Shown: in pieces, positions 54,402-63,091 of the stretch | Numbering within the stretch: position 1 is the first letter of the stretch | Layout: each line of letters starts with the position of its first letter | DNA from: M3007 sp044350415 | Lineage (GTDB): Bacteria > Bacteroidota > Bacteroidia > Chitinophagales > Saprospiraceae | Reading direction: 5' to 3' | DNA: 64,000 nucleotides | NCBI GenBank assembly: GCA_044350415.1 | Contig: JBILHQ010000003.1 | Span: forward strand, 1 to 64,000 | The notes under the pieces: generated by a model | Seen by the model: the letters and a program-made list of their open reading frames with translations, nothing else | Database searches by the model: none | What the model was told of the DNA's origin: nothing | Made by a program: the position numbers and the translations under genes

Positions 54402-55919
54402 TTAATATTTAATCCCCAGCGCTTTCAGTGTAGCGAAATCGAGGTTACCTACTGGCAAACCTTTTTCTTTCTGGAACTTCGTGAGGGCTGCTTTGGTACG
54501 TGCGCCAAGGATATTATCGATTGGGCCCGGATCATAACCTGCTTTCAACAGTGCATCCTGGATTTGACGGATAGTGTAACTTGTTACTTTGTCGCCACAA
54601 AGAACTTCGCGCCACTCTGTAAAGCCACCTGGTTTAACGAGGGTGCGTTTGTTGACAGTAGCGTATTCCTGTGGGATCACTTCAGTAGAAGTAGAAGCAG
54701 CAGTTTTTACCATTTTGGTAGTCTGCGTTTTGTATTCAGCCGGAATCATTTCTTCGCGGGTAGTTGCAGGGCTCACCAAAACCTGTTTGGTAACAGTAGC
54801 ATATTCAGCAGGCACTGCTTCTTCGCGAACAGTAGCAGGTGTCTTGATCACTTGCGTGCTTACGTTTTTGTATTCAGCGGGAATAATCTCTTCGCGGGTA
54901 GTTGCTGGTGTTTTGATCACCTGAGTCGTTACGTTGGAGTATTCCGCCGCAATGATTTCTTCGCGGGTGGATGCTGGTGTTTTAACAACGCGGCTGGTAA
55001 CTGTTTTGTATTCAGCCGGAATGATTTCTTCGCGGGTAGATGCTGGTGTTTTTACCAGACGAACTGTACGGGTACCCATTTTAGCAGGCACCTGGATAGT
55101 TTTGGTGCAACCTGCGTCTGCAACGCCAGAAGCATCACAACCTTTGTTGACGCGTTTAGTAACCGTTTGGTATTCAGCAGGAACATCAACGAGACACCAT
55201 ACGAGACAATCGTCTGGGTTGGCGCTCAGACAGTTAGCGTCTGCTTTTTTCTTTACCCATTTTGTGCTGGCTGGTTTTACTTCAATGCGCTCTGTAACTG
55301 TTTCGAATTTAGGTTGCAACACCTGGATAGTGGTGGTCGCGGCTTCCATTACGTACTGTTCGGATTTAGTTTCATAAACCGCAGGCACCTCAATAAGGCG
55401 TTTGCTTTCTGGTTTAATCACAATTTTATCCGTTTTTACTTCAAATTCAGCAGGCACGCTGATGAGGCGTTTGGATTCCGGCTTTACCATGATGCGCTCC
55501 GTTTTATTTTCATAAACGGCTGGAACAGCAATAAGGCGTTTGGATTCCGGTTTCACCATAATGCGCTCCGATTTGGTTTCATAAACAGCAGGAACAGTGG
55601 TGATGCGTTTGCTGGCAGCTTTAACTACGATCTGCTCCGATTTAGTATCATACTTAGCAGGAACAGGAATTAAACGCTTGCCGGCGGCTTTCACTTCCAC
55701 CTGCTCCGATTTAGTTTCGTAAATCGCTGGTTTAACAATCGTTTTTACACCAGCAGGTTTTACAACCACCTGTTCAGTAGTAACTTTAAATTCATCCGGG
55801 ATCAAGCATTTTGCATAGCATTTGCCGGGCTGAGCATTTGGAATTTGCTCGCCAAGCTGTGCAAAAGCAGAAAAGGTAATGCCCAGAAAAAGGGGGAGGA
55901 GAATCTTAAATTTTCCCAT
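54402..55919 (-). CDS. 23-residue-repeat secreted protein with peptidoglycan-binding domain
   Basis: A 505-residue exported protein (signal peptide MGKFKILLPLFLGITFSAFAQ). Residues 45-435 are about 15 tandem repeats of 22-23 residues. The first seven are like KPESKRLIAVPAVYETKSER, the last seven like KTPATTREEIIPAEYKNVSTQ. A Cys-containing linker separates the arrays (NCLSANPDDCLVWC, then GCDASG...GC). The last 60 residues are a PG_binding_1 domain (YTIRQIQDALLKAGYDPGPID, TKAALTKFQKEKGLPVG). The repeats should form regular beta strands or a stalk. It could link peptidoglycan with another envelope layer. Gene is followed by a perfect terminator. A long open frame on the other strand here is a shadow of the repeats. 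Confidence 0.85.
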   Translation of the reverse strand: MGKFKILLPLFLGITFSAFAQLGEQIPNAQPGKCYAKCLIPDEFKVTTEQVVVKPAGVKTIVKPAIYETKSEQVEVKAAGKRLIPVPAKYDTKSEQIVVKAASKRITTVPAVYETKSERIMVKPESKRLIAVPAVYENKTERIMVKPESKRLISVPAEFEVKTDKIVIKPESKRLIEVPAVYETKSEQYVMEAATTTIQVLQPKFETVTERIEVKPASTKWVKKKADANCLSANPDDCLVWCLVDVPAEYQTVTKRVNKGCDASGVADAGCTKTIQVPAKMGTRTVRLVKTPASTREEIIPAEYKTVTSRVVKTPASTREEIIAAEYSNVTTQVIKTPATTREEIIPAEYKNVSTQVIKTPATVREEAVPAEYATVTKQVLVSPATTREEMIPAEYKTQTTKMVKTAASTSTEVIPQEYATVNKRTLVKPGGFTEWREVLCGDKVTSYTIRQIQDALLKAGYDPGPIDNILGARTKAALTKFQKEKGLPVGNLDFATLKALGIKY

Positions 55920-56043
55920 AACAAAATAATTTCAGTTTAATAATTATGTAATTTGTTTTGTTTAGATGATTTTTTAAATCACGCAAAAGTACGAAAGATA
56001 ACTATGCAAGTGTTAAAAAATGCTTTAAATTTAAGTAAATGAC

Positions 56044-57255
56044 TCAAATTAACTTTGGATAGGCGATAAAATATTTGGTGACAAGTTGGGTATACAGCGG
56101 AACATCGGAACACTCGCTGACGGGTTTTACAGTGCCATCTTTAAAAAGGATATAAATAGGTTCTTTGGCTTCATTATATGCCTGGTTACTTTCCTGTCCT
56201 TCAAAAAGCAAATAGTCAACCGGGAAGGGTTCTTTGATGAGTAGTTGCAACCGTTGACTGATCTCCGTCTTATAATCCAGGGCAAAAGGTTGAGTCCGCC
56301 ATTCTAACCTGTACAACCGGCGGTGTAAAAGTCCTGCTGCCAGTGTGCGTAATACAATATCATCGGATTCCGCCCAGTATTTCATAGCGGCTGCAATATC
56401 CGAATCGTCTAATTTAGCATAACGCAGCAGCAGCTCCGCTTCTTCGGTGGGCTGGCCGGATTTTCGGTGTAAGAACCAGGACAAATCGGGGGTGGCAAAT
56501 ACTTTTTTTCCCTGTAATGCCAGTTCGCGGGCTCTTCGCAGGGCATTGATGAGCATTTGTTCGGCGGCTACATTGGTTTTGTGCAGGTAAACCTGCCAAT
56601 ACATTAGCCGGCGGGCAATCAGAAACTTCTCGATGCTGTAAATCCCTTTTTCTTCCACCACCAACTGGCCTTCATGTACATCGAGCATTTTAATAATCCG
56701 GTCGTAGCCAATGACGCCTTCGCTCACGCCGGTGAAAAAGCTGTCGCGGTTGAGGTAATCCATGCGGTCCATATCCAATTGGCCGGATACCAATTGGTGT
56801 AAAAATGGTTTTTCATGATACTGATCCGAAAAAATGGCTATCGCAAGTGTTAAACGTCCGTTGAATTCCAGGTTAAGGGTCTCCATAAACATGCTGGAAA
56901 GTGTCTCATGGTGAAAGTCGACAATAGTGTGCTCCAAGGCATGAGAATAAGGGCCATGACCGATATCGTGCAGTAAAATGGCTATACATACTGCTTCAGC
57001 CTCTTCTTCTGTAATGACCGTGTCTTTAAACCGCAAGGTTTCGATCGCCAGTTGCGTGAGGTGAAGGGCACCCAAAGCATGGTGAAACCGGGTGTGCAGC
57101 GCGCCAGGATACACATAATGCGCCAATCCTGTCTGCCGGATTCGCCGCAGGCGCTGGAACCACGGATGATCAATGAGCTGCAACAGTATTCCTTTGGGCA
57201 CCGCAATAAACCCATATACAGGGTCATTAAATATCTTTTGTTTAGTCGAAGGCAT
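56044..57255 (-). CDS. HD domain hydrolase (dNTP triphosphohydrolase-like)
   Basis: A 403-residue HD-superfamily metal phosphohydrolase similar to YwfO/SAMHD1-type dNTPases. The metal ligands are visible: the first His in HTRFHHALGALHL (His58 or 59), the HD doublet His96-Asp97 in LLHDIGHGPYSHALEHT, and a distal Asp in QLDMDRMDYLNRDSFFTG near 160. The N-terminal DPVYGFIAVPKGILLQLIDHP (11-31) is the family start. The substrate could be dNTPs or another nucleotide. The gene stands alone on the minus strand. The last part contributes to the C-terminal domain of the dNTPase group. Confidence 0.88.
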   Translation of the reverse strand: MPSTKQKIFNDPVYGFIAVPKGILLQLIDHPWFQRLRRIRQTGLAHYVYPGALHTRFHHALGALHLTQLAIETLRFKDTVITEEEAEAVCIAILLHDIGHGPYSHALEHTIVDFHHETLSSMFMETLNLEFNGRLTLAIAIFSDQYHEKPFLHQLVSGQLDMDRMDYLNRDSFFTGVSEGVIGYDRIIKMLDVHEGQLVVEEKGIYSIEKFLIARRLMYWQVYLHKTNVAAEQMLINALRRARELALQGKKVFATPDLSWFLHRKSGQPTEEAELLLRYAKLDDSDIAAAMKYWAESDDIVLRTLAAGLLHRRLYRLEWRTQPFALDYKTEISQRLQLLIKEPFPVDYLLFEGQESNQAYNEAKEPIYILFKDGTVKPVSECSDVPLYTQLVTKYFIAYPKLI

Positions 57256-57504
57256 GGAGAAGTTTTTAATGTTTAATGTTCAATTTTTGGGGCACTGGTT
57301 CAATTACAGTATCCTTGGTCGAAGATGGGGTGAAACAGCCGAATTTGTCATGCCAGTACCCTTTTTTCTGAAAATAAGGAGAGGGCCGAATGAAATTCAG
57401 ATTCAGAAATACCCCTGAAAATAGAGGACAAATTTACATAAACCCCATCAGATGGCCCGGGTGCTTCCACAGAAACAACGCTATTAAATTTTATTCAATT
57501 AAAT
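57256..57504. other. Intergenic stretch before the tRNA
   Basis: About 250 bases without a gene or a recognised element other than the tRNA promoter that follows. Confidence 0.4.
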
Positions 57505-57537
57505 TTTGGTAATTATCGAGGAATGGTAGTACCTTTG
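57505..57537 (+). promoter_or_regulatory. tRNA promoter (TTTG, 21 bp, TACCTTTG)
   Basis: TTTG at 57505-57508, a 21-bp spacer and TACCTTTG at 57530-57537. The transcript should begin near 57543, 13 bases before the mature tRNA. It is the clearest Bacteroidota promoter in the window and a good reference for the others. Confidence 0.8.
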
Positions 57538-57555
57538 CCCCCGCTTTTGAAAGAT

Positions 57556-57629
57556 GGCGCGGTAGCTCAGTCGGTTAGAGCATGCGATTCATAATCGCAA
57601 GGTCAGGAGTTCAAGTCTCCTTCGCGCTA
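57556..57629 (+). tRNA. tRNA with CAT anticodon (Met elongator or Ile2)
   Basis: A 74-nt cloverleaf: acceptor GGCGCGG (57556-57562) pairs with TCGCGCT (57622-57628) with G-T pairs at both ends; D-arm GCTCAGTCGGTTAGAGC; anticodon stem TGCGA/TCGCA with loop TTCATAA, anticodon CAT at 57590-57592; T-arm AGGAG TTCAAGT CTCCT; discriminator A at 57629. CCA is not encoded. It lacks the initiator features (no unpaired first base, no three G-C pairs in the anticodon stem), so it is elongator Met or, if the C is modified to lysidine, Ile. Confidence 0.92.
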
Positions 57630-57647
57630 CAAAATCAGTCTTAAATT

Positions 57648-57687
57648 AAAAAGTCCGCAGCATACTCAGGTATGCTACGGACTTTTT
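57648..57687. terminator. Terminator between tRNA and response regulator
   Basis: Stem aaaaagtccg-agcatac against gtatgct-cggacttttt with a 4-base loop and flanking A/T runs, one unpaired base on each arm. Outer flanks (atcagtctta/taagactgat) extend the inverted repeat to 57635-57701. It serves the tRNA and the convergent regulator gene. Confidence 0.85.
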
Positions 57688-57705
57688 GCTTTAAGACTGA
57701 TCAGT

Positions 57706-58434
57706 CTACGCCACCATATCTTTTACCAGCAACCGGAATCCATTGCCGTGAATGTTGGCAATCTCGATGGAAGTATCTTTAGACAGGTATTTGCGGAGTT
57801 TTGTCACGAAAACGTCCATTGAGCGGGCGGTAAAATAATTATCGTCGTTCCATATCTTAATCAGTGCCTCCGATCGCGGCATCACATCATTAAGGTATTT
57901 ACAGAATAATTTTAGCAATTCAGCCTCTTTTGGACTCAATTTCCACTGGTTTTCTTCTCCTTCTTCCCCGGCGGTAAAAGTGAGAATCCGCAAAGGATAA
58001 TTGAAATGGTATTTGCCAAATGAAAATTCGCGTTGTTCGTCGCGCGGATCGGGTGCTTTGGCAGAGCGTTTCAGGATAGCCTGAATGCGGTAAAGCAACT
58101 CTTCAGAATTGAAAGGTTTGGGAATATAATCATCGGCACCCATTTTGAAGCCGTTGAGTACATCCTCTTTCATTGTTTTTGCAGTCAAAAAAATGATCGG
58201 AACCTCCTGGTTGCGTTCCCGCACCTCTTTCGCTAAGGTGAATCCGTCCTTACGGGGCATCATCACATCAAAAATACACAAGTCATATGGGCTTTTCTTA
58301 AAAGCTTCCAGCCCTAAAACACCATCGGTAGCTAAGGTTACGGAATAGTCGTGCATTTCCAAATAGGAGCGAAGGACATCTCCAAAGTTTTGGTCATCTT
58401 CAACCAGCAATATTTTGTAGTTGGCATTAGACAT
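57706..58434 (-). CDS. rprY: OmpR/PhoB family response regulator (RprY-like)
   Basis: A 242-residue two-domain regulator. The receiver domain (1-122) has the acidic pocket ED at 12-13, phospho-acceptor Asp56 in CIFDVMMPRKDG, Thr84 in FLTAKT and Lys106 in YIPKPF. The winged helix (about 130-242) has LTF..., LSPKEAELLKLFCKYLNDVMPRSEALIKIW (by position 163-192) and the recognition helix RSMDVFVTKLRKYLS, ending with IHGNGFRLLV. It resembles RprY of Bacteroides and Porphyromonas. No cognate histidine kinase gene lies next to it in the window, so it is an orphan here. Confidence 0.93.
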   Translation of the reverse strand: MSNANYKILLVEDDQNFGDVLRSYLEMHDYSVTLATDGVLGLEAFKKSPYDLCIFDVMMPRKDGFTLAKEVRERNQEVPIIFLTAKTMKEDVLNGFKMGADDYIPKPFNSEELLYRIQAILKRSAKAPDPRDEQREFSFGKYHFNYPLRILTFTAGEEGEENQWKLSPKEAELLKLFCKYLNDVMPRSEALIKIWNDDNYFTARSMDVFVTKLRKYLSKDTSIEIANIHGNGFRLLVKDMVA

Positions 58435-58665
58435 ACGTTCGATTGAGCTTGATTAATAATGAACTGAAATCTGTTTGTGGGAAATGGGTAGCCAGACTTA
58501 AACACAGGAATTGGAAGTGCCAGACTAAATACTTCTTCTTTTAACGAAAAAAAAGAGTAAAAGCGTATAAAGGGATCTGGAAGATAAATATATTTGTTAA
58601 AAATATATTTATAGTAAATTGATTATTAAATTTTTATAAAACATAGTGAGGTTTCATTATTACGT

Positions 58666-61125
58666 CTACAGGGTAAATTTCAAACTTAACCTGGGCGTGA
58701 AATTGCGAAACTCCTTTATGTCATGCAGGTAGCCCCACCTGTAATAAACCGCCGCACCAACACCAATCCAGCCAAGGTTGACATAATTGAACCGCAATAA
58801 ATTGTCGACTTTCACACCTGATTCAAAAAATGGTTTTTGTACGCTCAGAAACCCAATGCCCTGATGCAGTTCAGGTTTGGCCAAATCGCCCCAGCACACG
58901 TTTTGAAGGATGGACAAAAATGGCGCAGAACGCTTCTTTTGGTATAAAATAGGGCCAATTTCCTGCGCAAGGTAAAGGTTGGCATACCGGTTATGGAGCA
59001 ACAAGGTATCGGGTAATGATTGAAAGGTTTCATTCACTGCCAGTAAGGCAAATCCACCGCCAATTTGGTTGAGGGTAAAAAGTTTGGATAACGGAGTTGT
59101 CGCACTGGCTATTCCCCCCTCCAGCCGCCATTTAAAGTAACCTGTTTTTCTGATAAAAACGGATTGATAAACGGTTGCAAGCACCCGGTTGTAAGATGCC
59201 GTTCCGTTACCATGGGTATACGCCAGTTCCAGCACAGGCCATCGTTGAATGGTCGATGAGTTTCCTATAAAACTTCGGATTTGTTCGCCGCGTGCGAACC
59301 GCAGGAAGGCAGTGGCTTCCCTGAACTGAAACCGCGTGGCTTCGGCGGGGTTCAGGTATGCATAATTATAACTGGCAGGGGAAATATTCTGGTGTCGAAC
59401 GGTAATGGAACCGGAAATGCTTTGCGACAACCGCGAAGACAACCGGAGCGATATTTCCCGGATAAAGTCCATTCTTTGAGCGTAAAGGCTGCGGTCTAAA
59501 AAGGCGGGTGAATTTAATTCATAAGCGGTGCCGGGCTCCAGGAGGTCATTTTGTGCGTCCAATCGGAGATGCGTTTGCATTTCCCGGTGTATTCGCCAAA
59601 GGAGATAGACATTTTCTTTCAGGCGTTTATCATTAGTACCGTAGCCAATACCAGCACCCCATTCCAAATGCCTGGATTTTCCCAAAGGGCGCGATTGAGC
59701 GTTGGTCAATCCTATGCCCAAACGGGTACGCTCATAGTCATTAAATTGAATCAGGCTGCTGAGCCGGATTCCAATATCCTTTTTCAGGGGCCAAACCCCT
59801 GTGCGGAATGCACTCAATACTTTTGATACCCGGTCAAAATTGTTTTTCTGGCCCAAACTATCAATAAAGGCATAAGTGTTTAATTCCTGGGCACTCAATG
59901 GGGTCGATTGGCGCCAGGGAGCCCACCGGAGGGTATCGCGGCTGGAAGCATCCTTTTCCATCAACAGCGGCTGCTCGGCATTGAAATCACGAATATTCAG
60001 GTTGGCATCCATGTGAATATCAGAGATATAACTCAGGCCATGCGTGCTCAGGCCCATACCTGGTTCGGGATAACGTGCTGCATGGATTTCAAAATTCAAT
60101 TGTTCCGGGAACCATTGTCCGCCTTCAGCCCGGCCATTTCCGGGAATAAACCGGTACGCCTGCTCTATATTCATATCGAGGTTTTCATTGCCAAATGCAG
60201 GGTGCGCAATCACGTGTTTTACCGCATAAAAGTGGGAATGAACATGCAAAACACCTTGTAATGCCATGAATATTTTGCCTTTTTTGGGTTTAAAGGCAAT
60301 TACCCATACCGTGTCGGTACCATCATATAAGGTATCCTTCATTTGGAATGCATATCGCTGGTCGCTTCCCGGACTGATGGGATTCAGGAATTTTTTATCG
60401 AGTACAGACAAGTAATCGCCATAAAATGAGAAAGGCTGGACGGAATTGGCCAGCGCAACCATCTCCGCATTTTTAAATCCGCTTACCCGATTGAGGAGTA
60501 TTCGTTCCTGCAACTGATAAGGCGCAAGGAAACTACGTTCGGTAACGGTTTCCATCATAAAGAGGTGCCGTTCCTGTCGTTTCACTTCTTCCCTGCTGAA
60601 AATATCCAGTGCTTTTTGGGACTTGTTTCCTTCCTCAAATACTTGTCGGTTGAGCAAGGTTTCAAAATATATTTTATTGTAAGTTTTGCATTGGTAAGAT
60701 CCTTTCCACTCCGGATTATTTCTGTGTCTGTTGGCTACCGCCTTTCGAATAATGATATCGGCGGGGTTTTCGCCAGCAATGATATCCACACCGGTCAGTG
60801 AATTATCCGCTACCTGGAGTTCAATGATGCATTCCGGGGCCGGCCATTTTTTTACCTCCCCGGCAGTAAATACCTTTTCCTGAAACCCAACATACCGAAA
60901 AGTGATGGATTGCAATGGCCCGTTTACCGAAACACTGAAATGCCCTTCCACATCTGTAAAACCTATGCTGCGGGTATCTGCCTGGGCAATAACACTGACA
61001 AATGCCAATGATTCCCCGTCGGGTGCCACCACTTTACCTGTATAAGTCACTTGTGCAGCTCCGGAAACAGTGCATACCACCGCAATCAGTAATGTAAAGA
61101 GAAACTCCTTTGGCCAATAAAGCAT
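58666..61125 (-). CDS. DUF5686 outer membrane protein with carboxypeptidase-like domain
   Basis: An 819-residue outer membrane protein typical of Bacteroidota. The signal peptide is followed by a CarboxypepD_reg-like beta-sandwich at 28-110 (YTGKVVAPDGESLAFVSVIA, SIGFTDVEGHFSVSV), the fold also found at the start of TonB receptors. The DUF5686 region starts near 115 with NPADIIIRKAVANRHRNNPEW and continues as a membrane beta-barrel with aromatic girdles to the C-terminus (NFTPRLSLKFTL). The family is of unknown function; it has no TonB box or plug. Transcribed divergently from sbcD. Confidence 0.9.
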   Translation of the reverse strand: MLYWPKEFLFTLLIAVVCTVSGAAQVTYTGKVVAPDGESLAFVSVIAQADTRSIGFTDVEGHFSVSVNGPLQSITFRYVGFQEKVFTAGEVKKWPAPECIIELQVADNSLTGVDIIAGENPADIIIRKAVANRHRNNPEWKGSYQCKTYNKIYFETLLNRQVFEEGNKSQKALDIFSREEVKRQERHLFMMETVTERSFLAPYQLQERILLNRVSGFKNAEMVALANSVQPFSFYGDYLSVLDKKFLNPISPGSDQRYAFQMKDTLYDGTDTVWVIAFKPKKGKIFMALQGVLHVHSHFYAVKHVIAHPAFGNENLDMNIEQAYRFIPGNGRAEGGQWFPEQLNFEIHAARYPEPGMGLSTHGLSYISDIHMDANLNIRDFNAEQPLLMEKDASSRDTLRWAPWRQSTPLSAQELNTYAFIDSLGQKNNFDRVSKVLSAFRTGVWPLKKDIGIRLSSLIQFNDYERTRLGIGLTNAQSRPLGKSRHLEWGAGIGYGTNDKRLKENVYLLWRIHREMQTHLRLDAQNDLLEPGTAYELNSPAFLDRSLYAQRMDFIREISLRLSSRLSQSISGSITVRHQNISPASYNYAYLNPAEATRFQFREATAFLRFARGEQIRSFIGNSSTIQRWPVLELAYTHGNGTASYNRVLATVYQSVFIRKTGYFKWRLEGGIASATTPLSKLFTLNQIGGGFALLAVNETFQSLPDTLLLHNRYANLYLAQEIGPILYQKKRSAPFLSILQNVCWGDLAKPELHQGIGFLSVQKPFFESGVKVDNLLRFNYVNLGWIGVGAAVYYRWGYLHDIKEFRNFTPRLSLKFTL

Positions 61126-61232
61126 TATTGAAAATAGTATAATTCAGTTAGTTAATAAGGATGCGTTTTTCTGGCCTGTGGTTGTAAGTAACGTTGTTCA
61201 AAAAACGAAAAGTTATTTGTTACTTAATGTCT

Positions 61233-61240
61233 TACTTTTG
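61233..61240 (+). promoter_or_regulatory. Promoter -7 element directly before sbcD (TACTTTTG)
   Basis: A perfect TAnnTTTG word ending 8 bases before the ATG at 61249. The transcript would start 2-3 bases before the start codon, as for moxR. No TTTG at 19-22 bp upstream. Confidence 0.4.
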
Positions 61241-61248
61241 CCTCAACA

Positions 61249-62463
61249 ATGCGCATACTTCACACCTCCGACTGGCATTTGGGCCAAAAATTTATTACAC
61301 AAAGCCGCGAGCCAGAGCAGCAAATGGCGCTGGATTGGCTGCTGGAAGTAATTGAACGGGAACAAGCAGATACCCTGATTGTTGCAGGCGATATTTTTGA
61401 TGTGAACAATCCACCGGTCAGCGCAGAGGAAATTTACTATCGTTTTCTCACCAACCTGAAAAAAACTTGCTGCCGCCATGTGGTCATTGTTGGCGGCAAC
61501 CACGATTCACCTTCTAAACTCAATGCACCGCGGGGGCTGCTCAAAGCCCTGGATATGCACGTGGTTGGGGCCACTACCGGCGAGCCTCAGGATGAGTTGA
61601 TTCTTTTAAAGGATAACGCTGGTGAACCGGAAGTCCTGGTTGCTGCCGTTCCTTTTTTGCGGGAGCGCGATTTTCGAACTACCACTGCTGGTGAATCTGT
61701 AGACGAGCGAATCCGGCGGATACAGGAAGGTATTGTGGGGCATTACCACGATCTGGTGGGGAAAGCTGAAGATTTTAAAGGTTTTTTTGTGGCTACCGGG
61801 CATCTGTATGCGAAGGGAGCATCGACACACGAAGACCAGCAAAATATCTATCTGGGCAATCTGGATAATATCGCTGCCGAACAATTTCCGGCGCGCTTCG
61901 ATTATATTGCACTCGGGCATATTCACCGGATGCAAAAGGTAGGGAAAAAGGACCATATCCGGTATTGTGGATCGCTGATTCCATTGAGCTTCAGTGAGAT
62001 AACCGATAAAAAAAGTGTGATACTCATTGATTTAGACAAAAAACAAAAAACGCCGGTCATTCGGGAAATACCAGTTCCTGTTTTTCGCCGCCTGCTTACC
62101 ATAAAAGGCAGTATGACTGAGGTGGAGAAAAAACTTCAGAAGGCCCATCAGCCTGCCGATCCTTTGCCCGCCTGGGTGGAGGTGATCGTTACCGGTGATC
62201 CGGGTGTTGCCATGCCCGATCGGCTTTTGCGGGAATTGGTGGCTGGCATGCACCTTGAAATATTAAAAGTCAGGGTGGAACGGAATGCCTTTTCTCTAAA
62301 GGAGCACGTTCCTTCCACAGATCTGGCGGCCTTATCCATTGATGAAATTTTTGAACAACGGTGTATTTTTAAGGGTTTAAGTGCAGATGAAATGGGAGTG
62401 GTTAAGCAGACATTTAATGAATTAAAGGAATGGATCCTGGAGCATGGGGATCGGGTGAAGTAA
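61249..62463 (+). CDS. sbcD: Exonuclease subunit SbcD
   Basis: A 404-residue Mre11-type nuclease that, with SbcC, cuts DNA hairpins and processes double-strand ends. All phosphoesterase motifs are present: ILHTSDWHLGQ at 3-13, VAGDIFDVNNPP near 44, VGGNHDSPSKL near 82, ATGHLYAKGAS near 184 and ALGHIHRMQKVG near 225. The C-terminal capping domain (about 280-400) is complete and ends with a helical part that binds SbcC. The sbcC gene, which usually follows, is not here; folB comes next instead. Confidence 0.95.
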   Translation: MRILHTSDWHLGQKFITQSREPEQQMALDWLLEVIEREQADTLIVAGDIFDVNNPPVSAEEIYYRFLTNLKKTCCRHVVIVGGNHDSPSKLNAPRGLLKALDMHVVGATTGEPQDELILLKDNAGEPEVLVAAVPFLRERDFRTTTAGESVDERIRRIQEGIVGHYHDLVGKAEDFKGFFVATGHLYAKGASTHEDQQNIYLGNLDNIAAEQFPARFDYIALGHIHRMQKVGKKDHIRYCGSLIPLSFSEITDKKSVILIDLDKKQKTPVIREIPVPVFRRLLTIKGSMTEVEKKLQKAHQPADPLPAWVEVIVTGDPGVAMPDRLLRELVAGMHLEILKVRVERNAFSLKEHVPSTDLAALSIDEIFEQRCIFKGLSADEMGVVKQTFNELKEWILEHGDRVK

Positions 62464-62505
62464 CCCGGCCATCCTGTTTCAGTTCACTAACCACCAGCAT
62501 ATTCA

Positions 62506-63024
62506 ATGGGATTAATAGCATTAGAAGGAATGCGCTTCCACGCTTTTCACGGCGTTTATGAAGCAGAACGCAAACTTGGGACCAGTTTTGTAGTGGATAT
62601 TTATGTGAATACGATGGCGACATTAGTGGCTGGTGCTACTGATAACCCCGCTAATGCACTGAATTACGAAACCGTATACATGTTGTGCAAAATGGAGATG
62701 CAGCAACCGCGCAACCTGATTGAAGCAGTGGCATCAGGCATTATGCGGCAGATGAAAAACCAGTTTGACAATATGATGTCACTTAAAGTCCGGATTCGAA
62801 AATTAAATCCGCCTTTGGGTGGAGTGGTGGGGGCCTCTATGGTGGAAGAAGAGGAGCAATATATGTCTATGTGTCCCCGGTGTCAGAAGGGATTTATTAA
62901 TTATCAGCCGGGTGATTGCTGGGCGCGGGTGCCTAATATTTACAGTGGTACCAAAGAGACATTACTCCGCCAGTTTGGGGATAAGTGCCTCTGTGATAAT
63001 TGTTTAAAATTTTTTGCAGGGTAA
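62506..63024 (+). CDS. folB: Dihydroneopterin aldolase with C-terminal Cys-rich tail
   Basis: A 172-residue protein. Residues 1-120 are FolB, which converts 7,8-dihydroneopterin to 6-hydroxymethyl-dihydropterin in folate synthesis: MRFHAFHGVYEAERKLGTSF (9-28), ALNYETVY near 53, LIEAVASGIM near 72 and VRIRKLNPPLGG with the catalytic Lys near 100. The next 50 residues are a Cys-rich tail: CPRCQKGF, DCWARVP and CLCDNCLKFF. It resembles a CWC-type zinc-ribbon domain in which the CWC is CWA here. It is in the same frame with no stop between. The folate theme recurs with pabB 30 kb away. Confidence 0.9.
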   Translation: MGLIALEGMRFHAFHGVYEAERKLGTSFVVDIYVNTMATLVAGATDNPANALNYETVYMLCKMEMQQPRNLIEAVASGIMRQMKNQFDNMMSLKVRIRKLNPPLGGVVGASMVEEEEQYMSMCPRCQKGFINYQPGDCWARVPNIYSGTKETLLRQFGDKCLCDNCLKFFAG

Positions 63025-63091
63025 TTGACTGTATAGTTACCATCCGGGCAACATTTCTCCGGGTTTTTCTTCACCCTCAGGCCCAACGGGT

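Noticed and set aside
54564..55673. Long open frame (369 codons) on the plus strand
   Set aside because: It lies fully within the repeat protein gene of the minus strand; the regular codon repeats keep the opposite strand free of stops. The product is Phe/Ser-rich with no family features.
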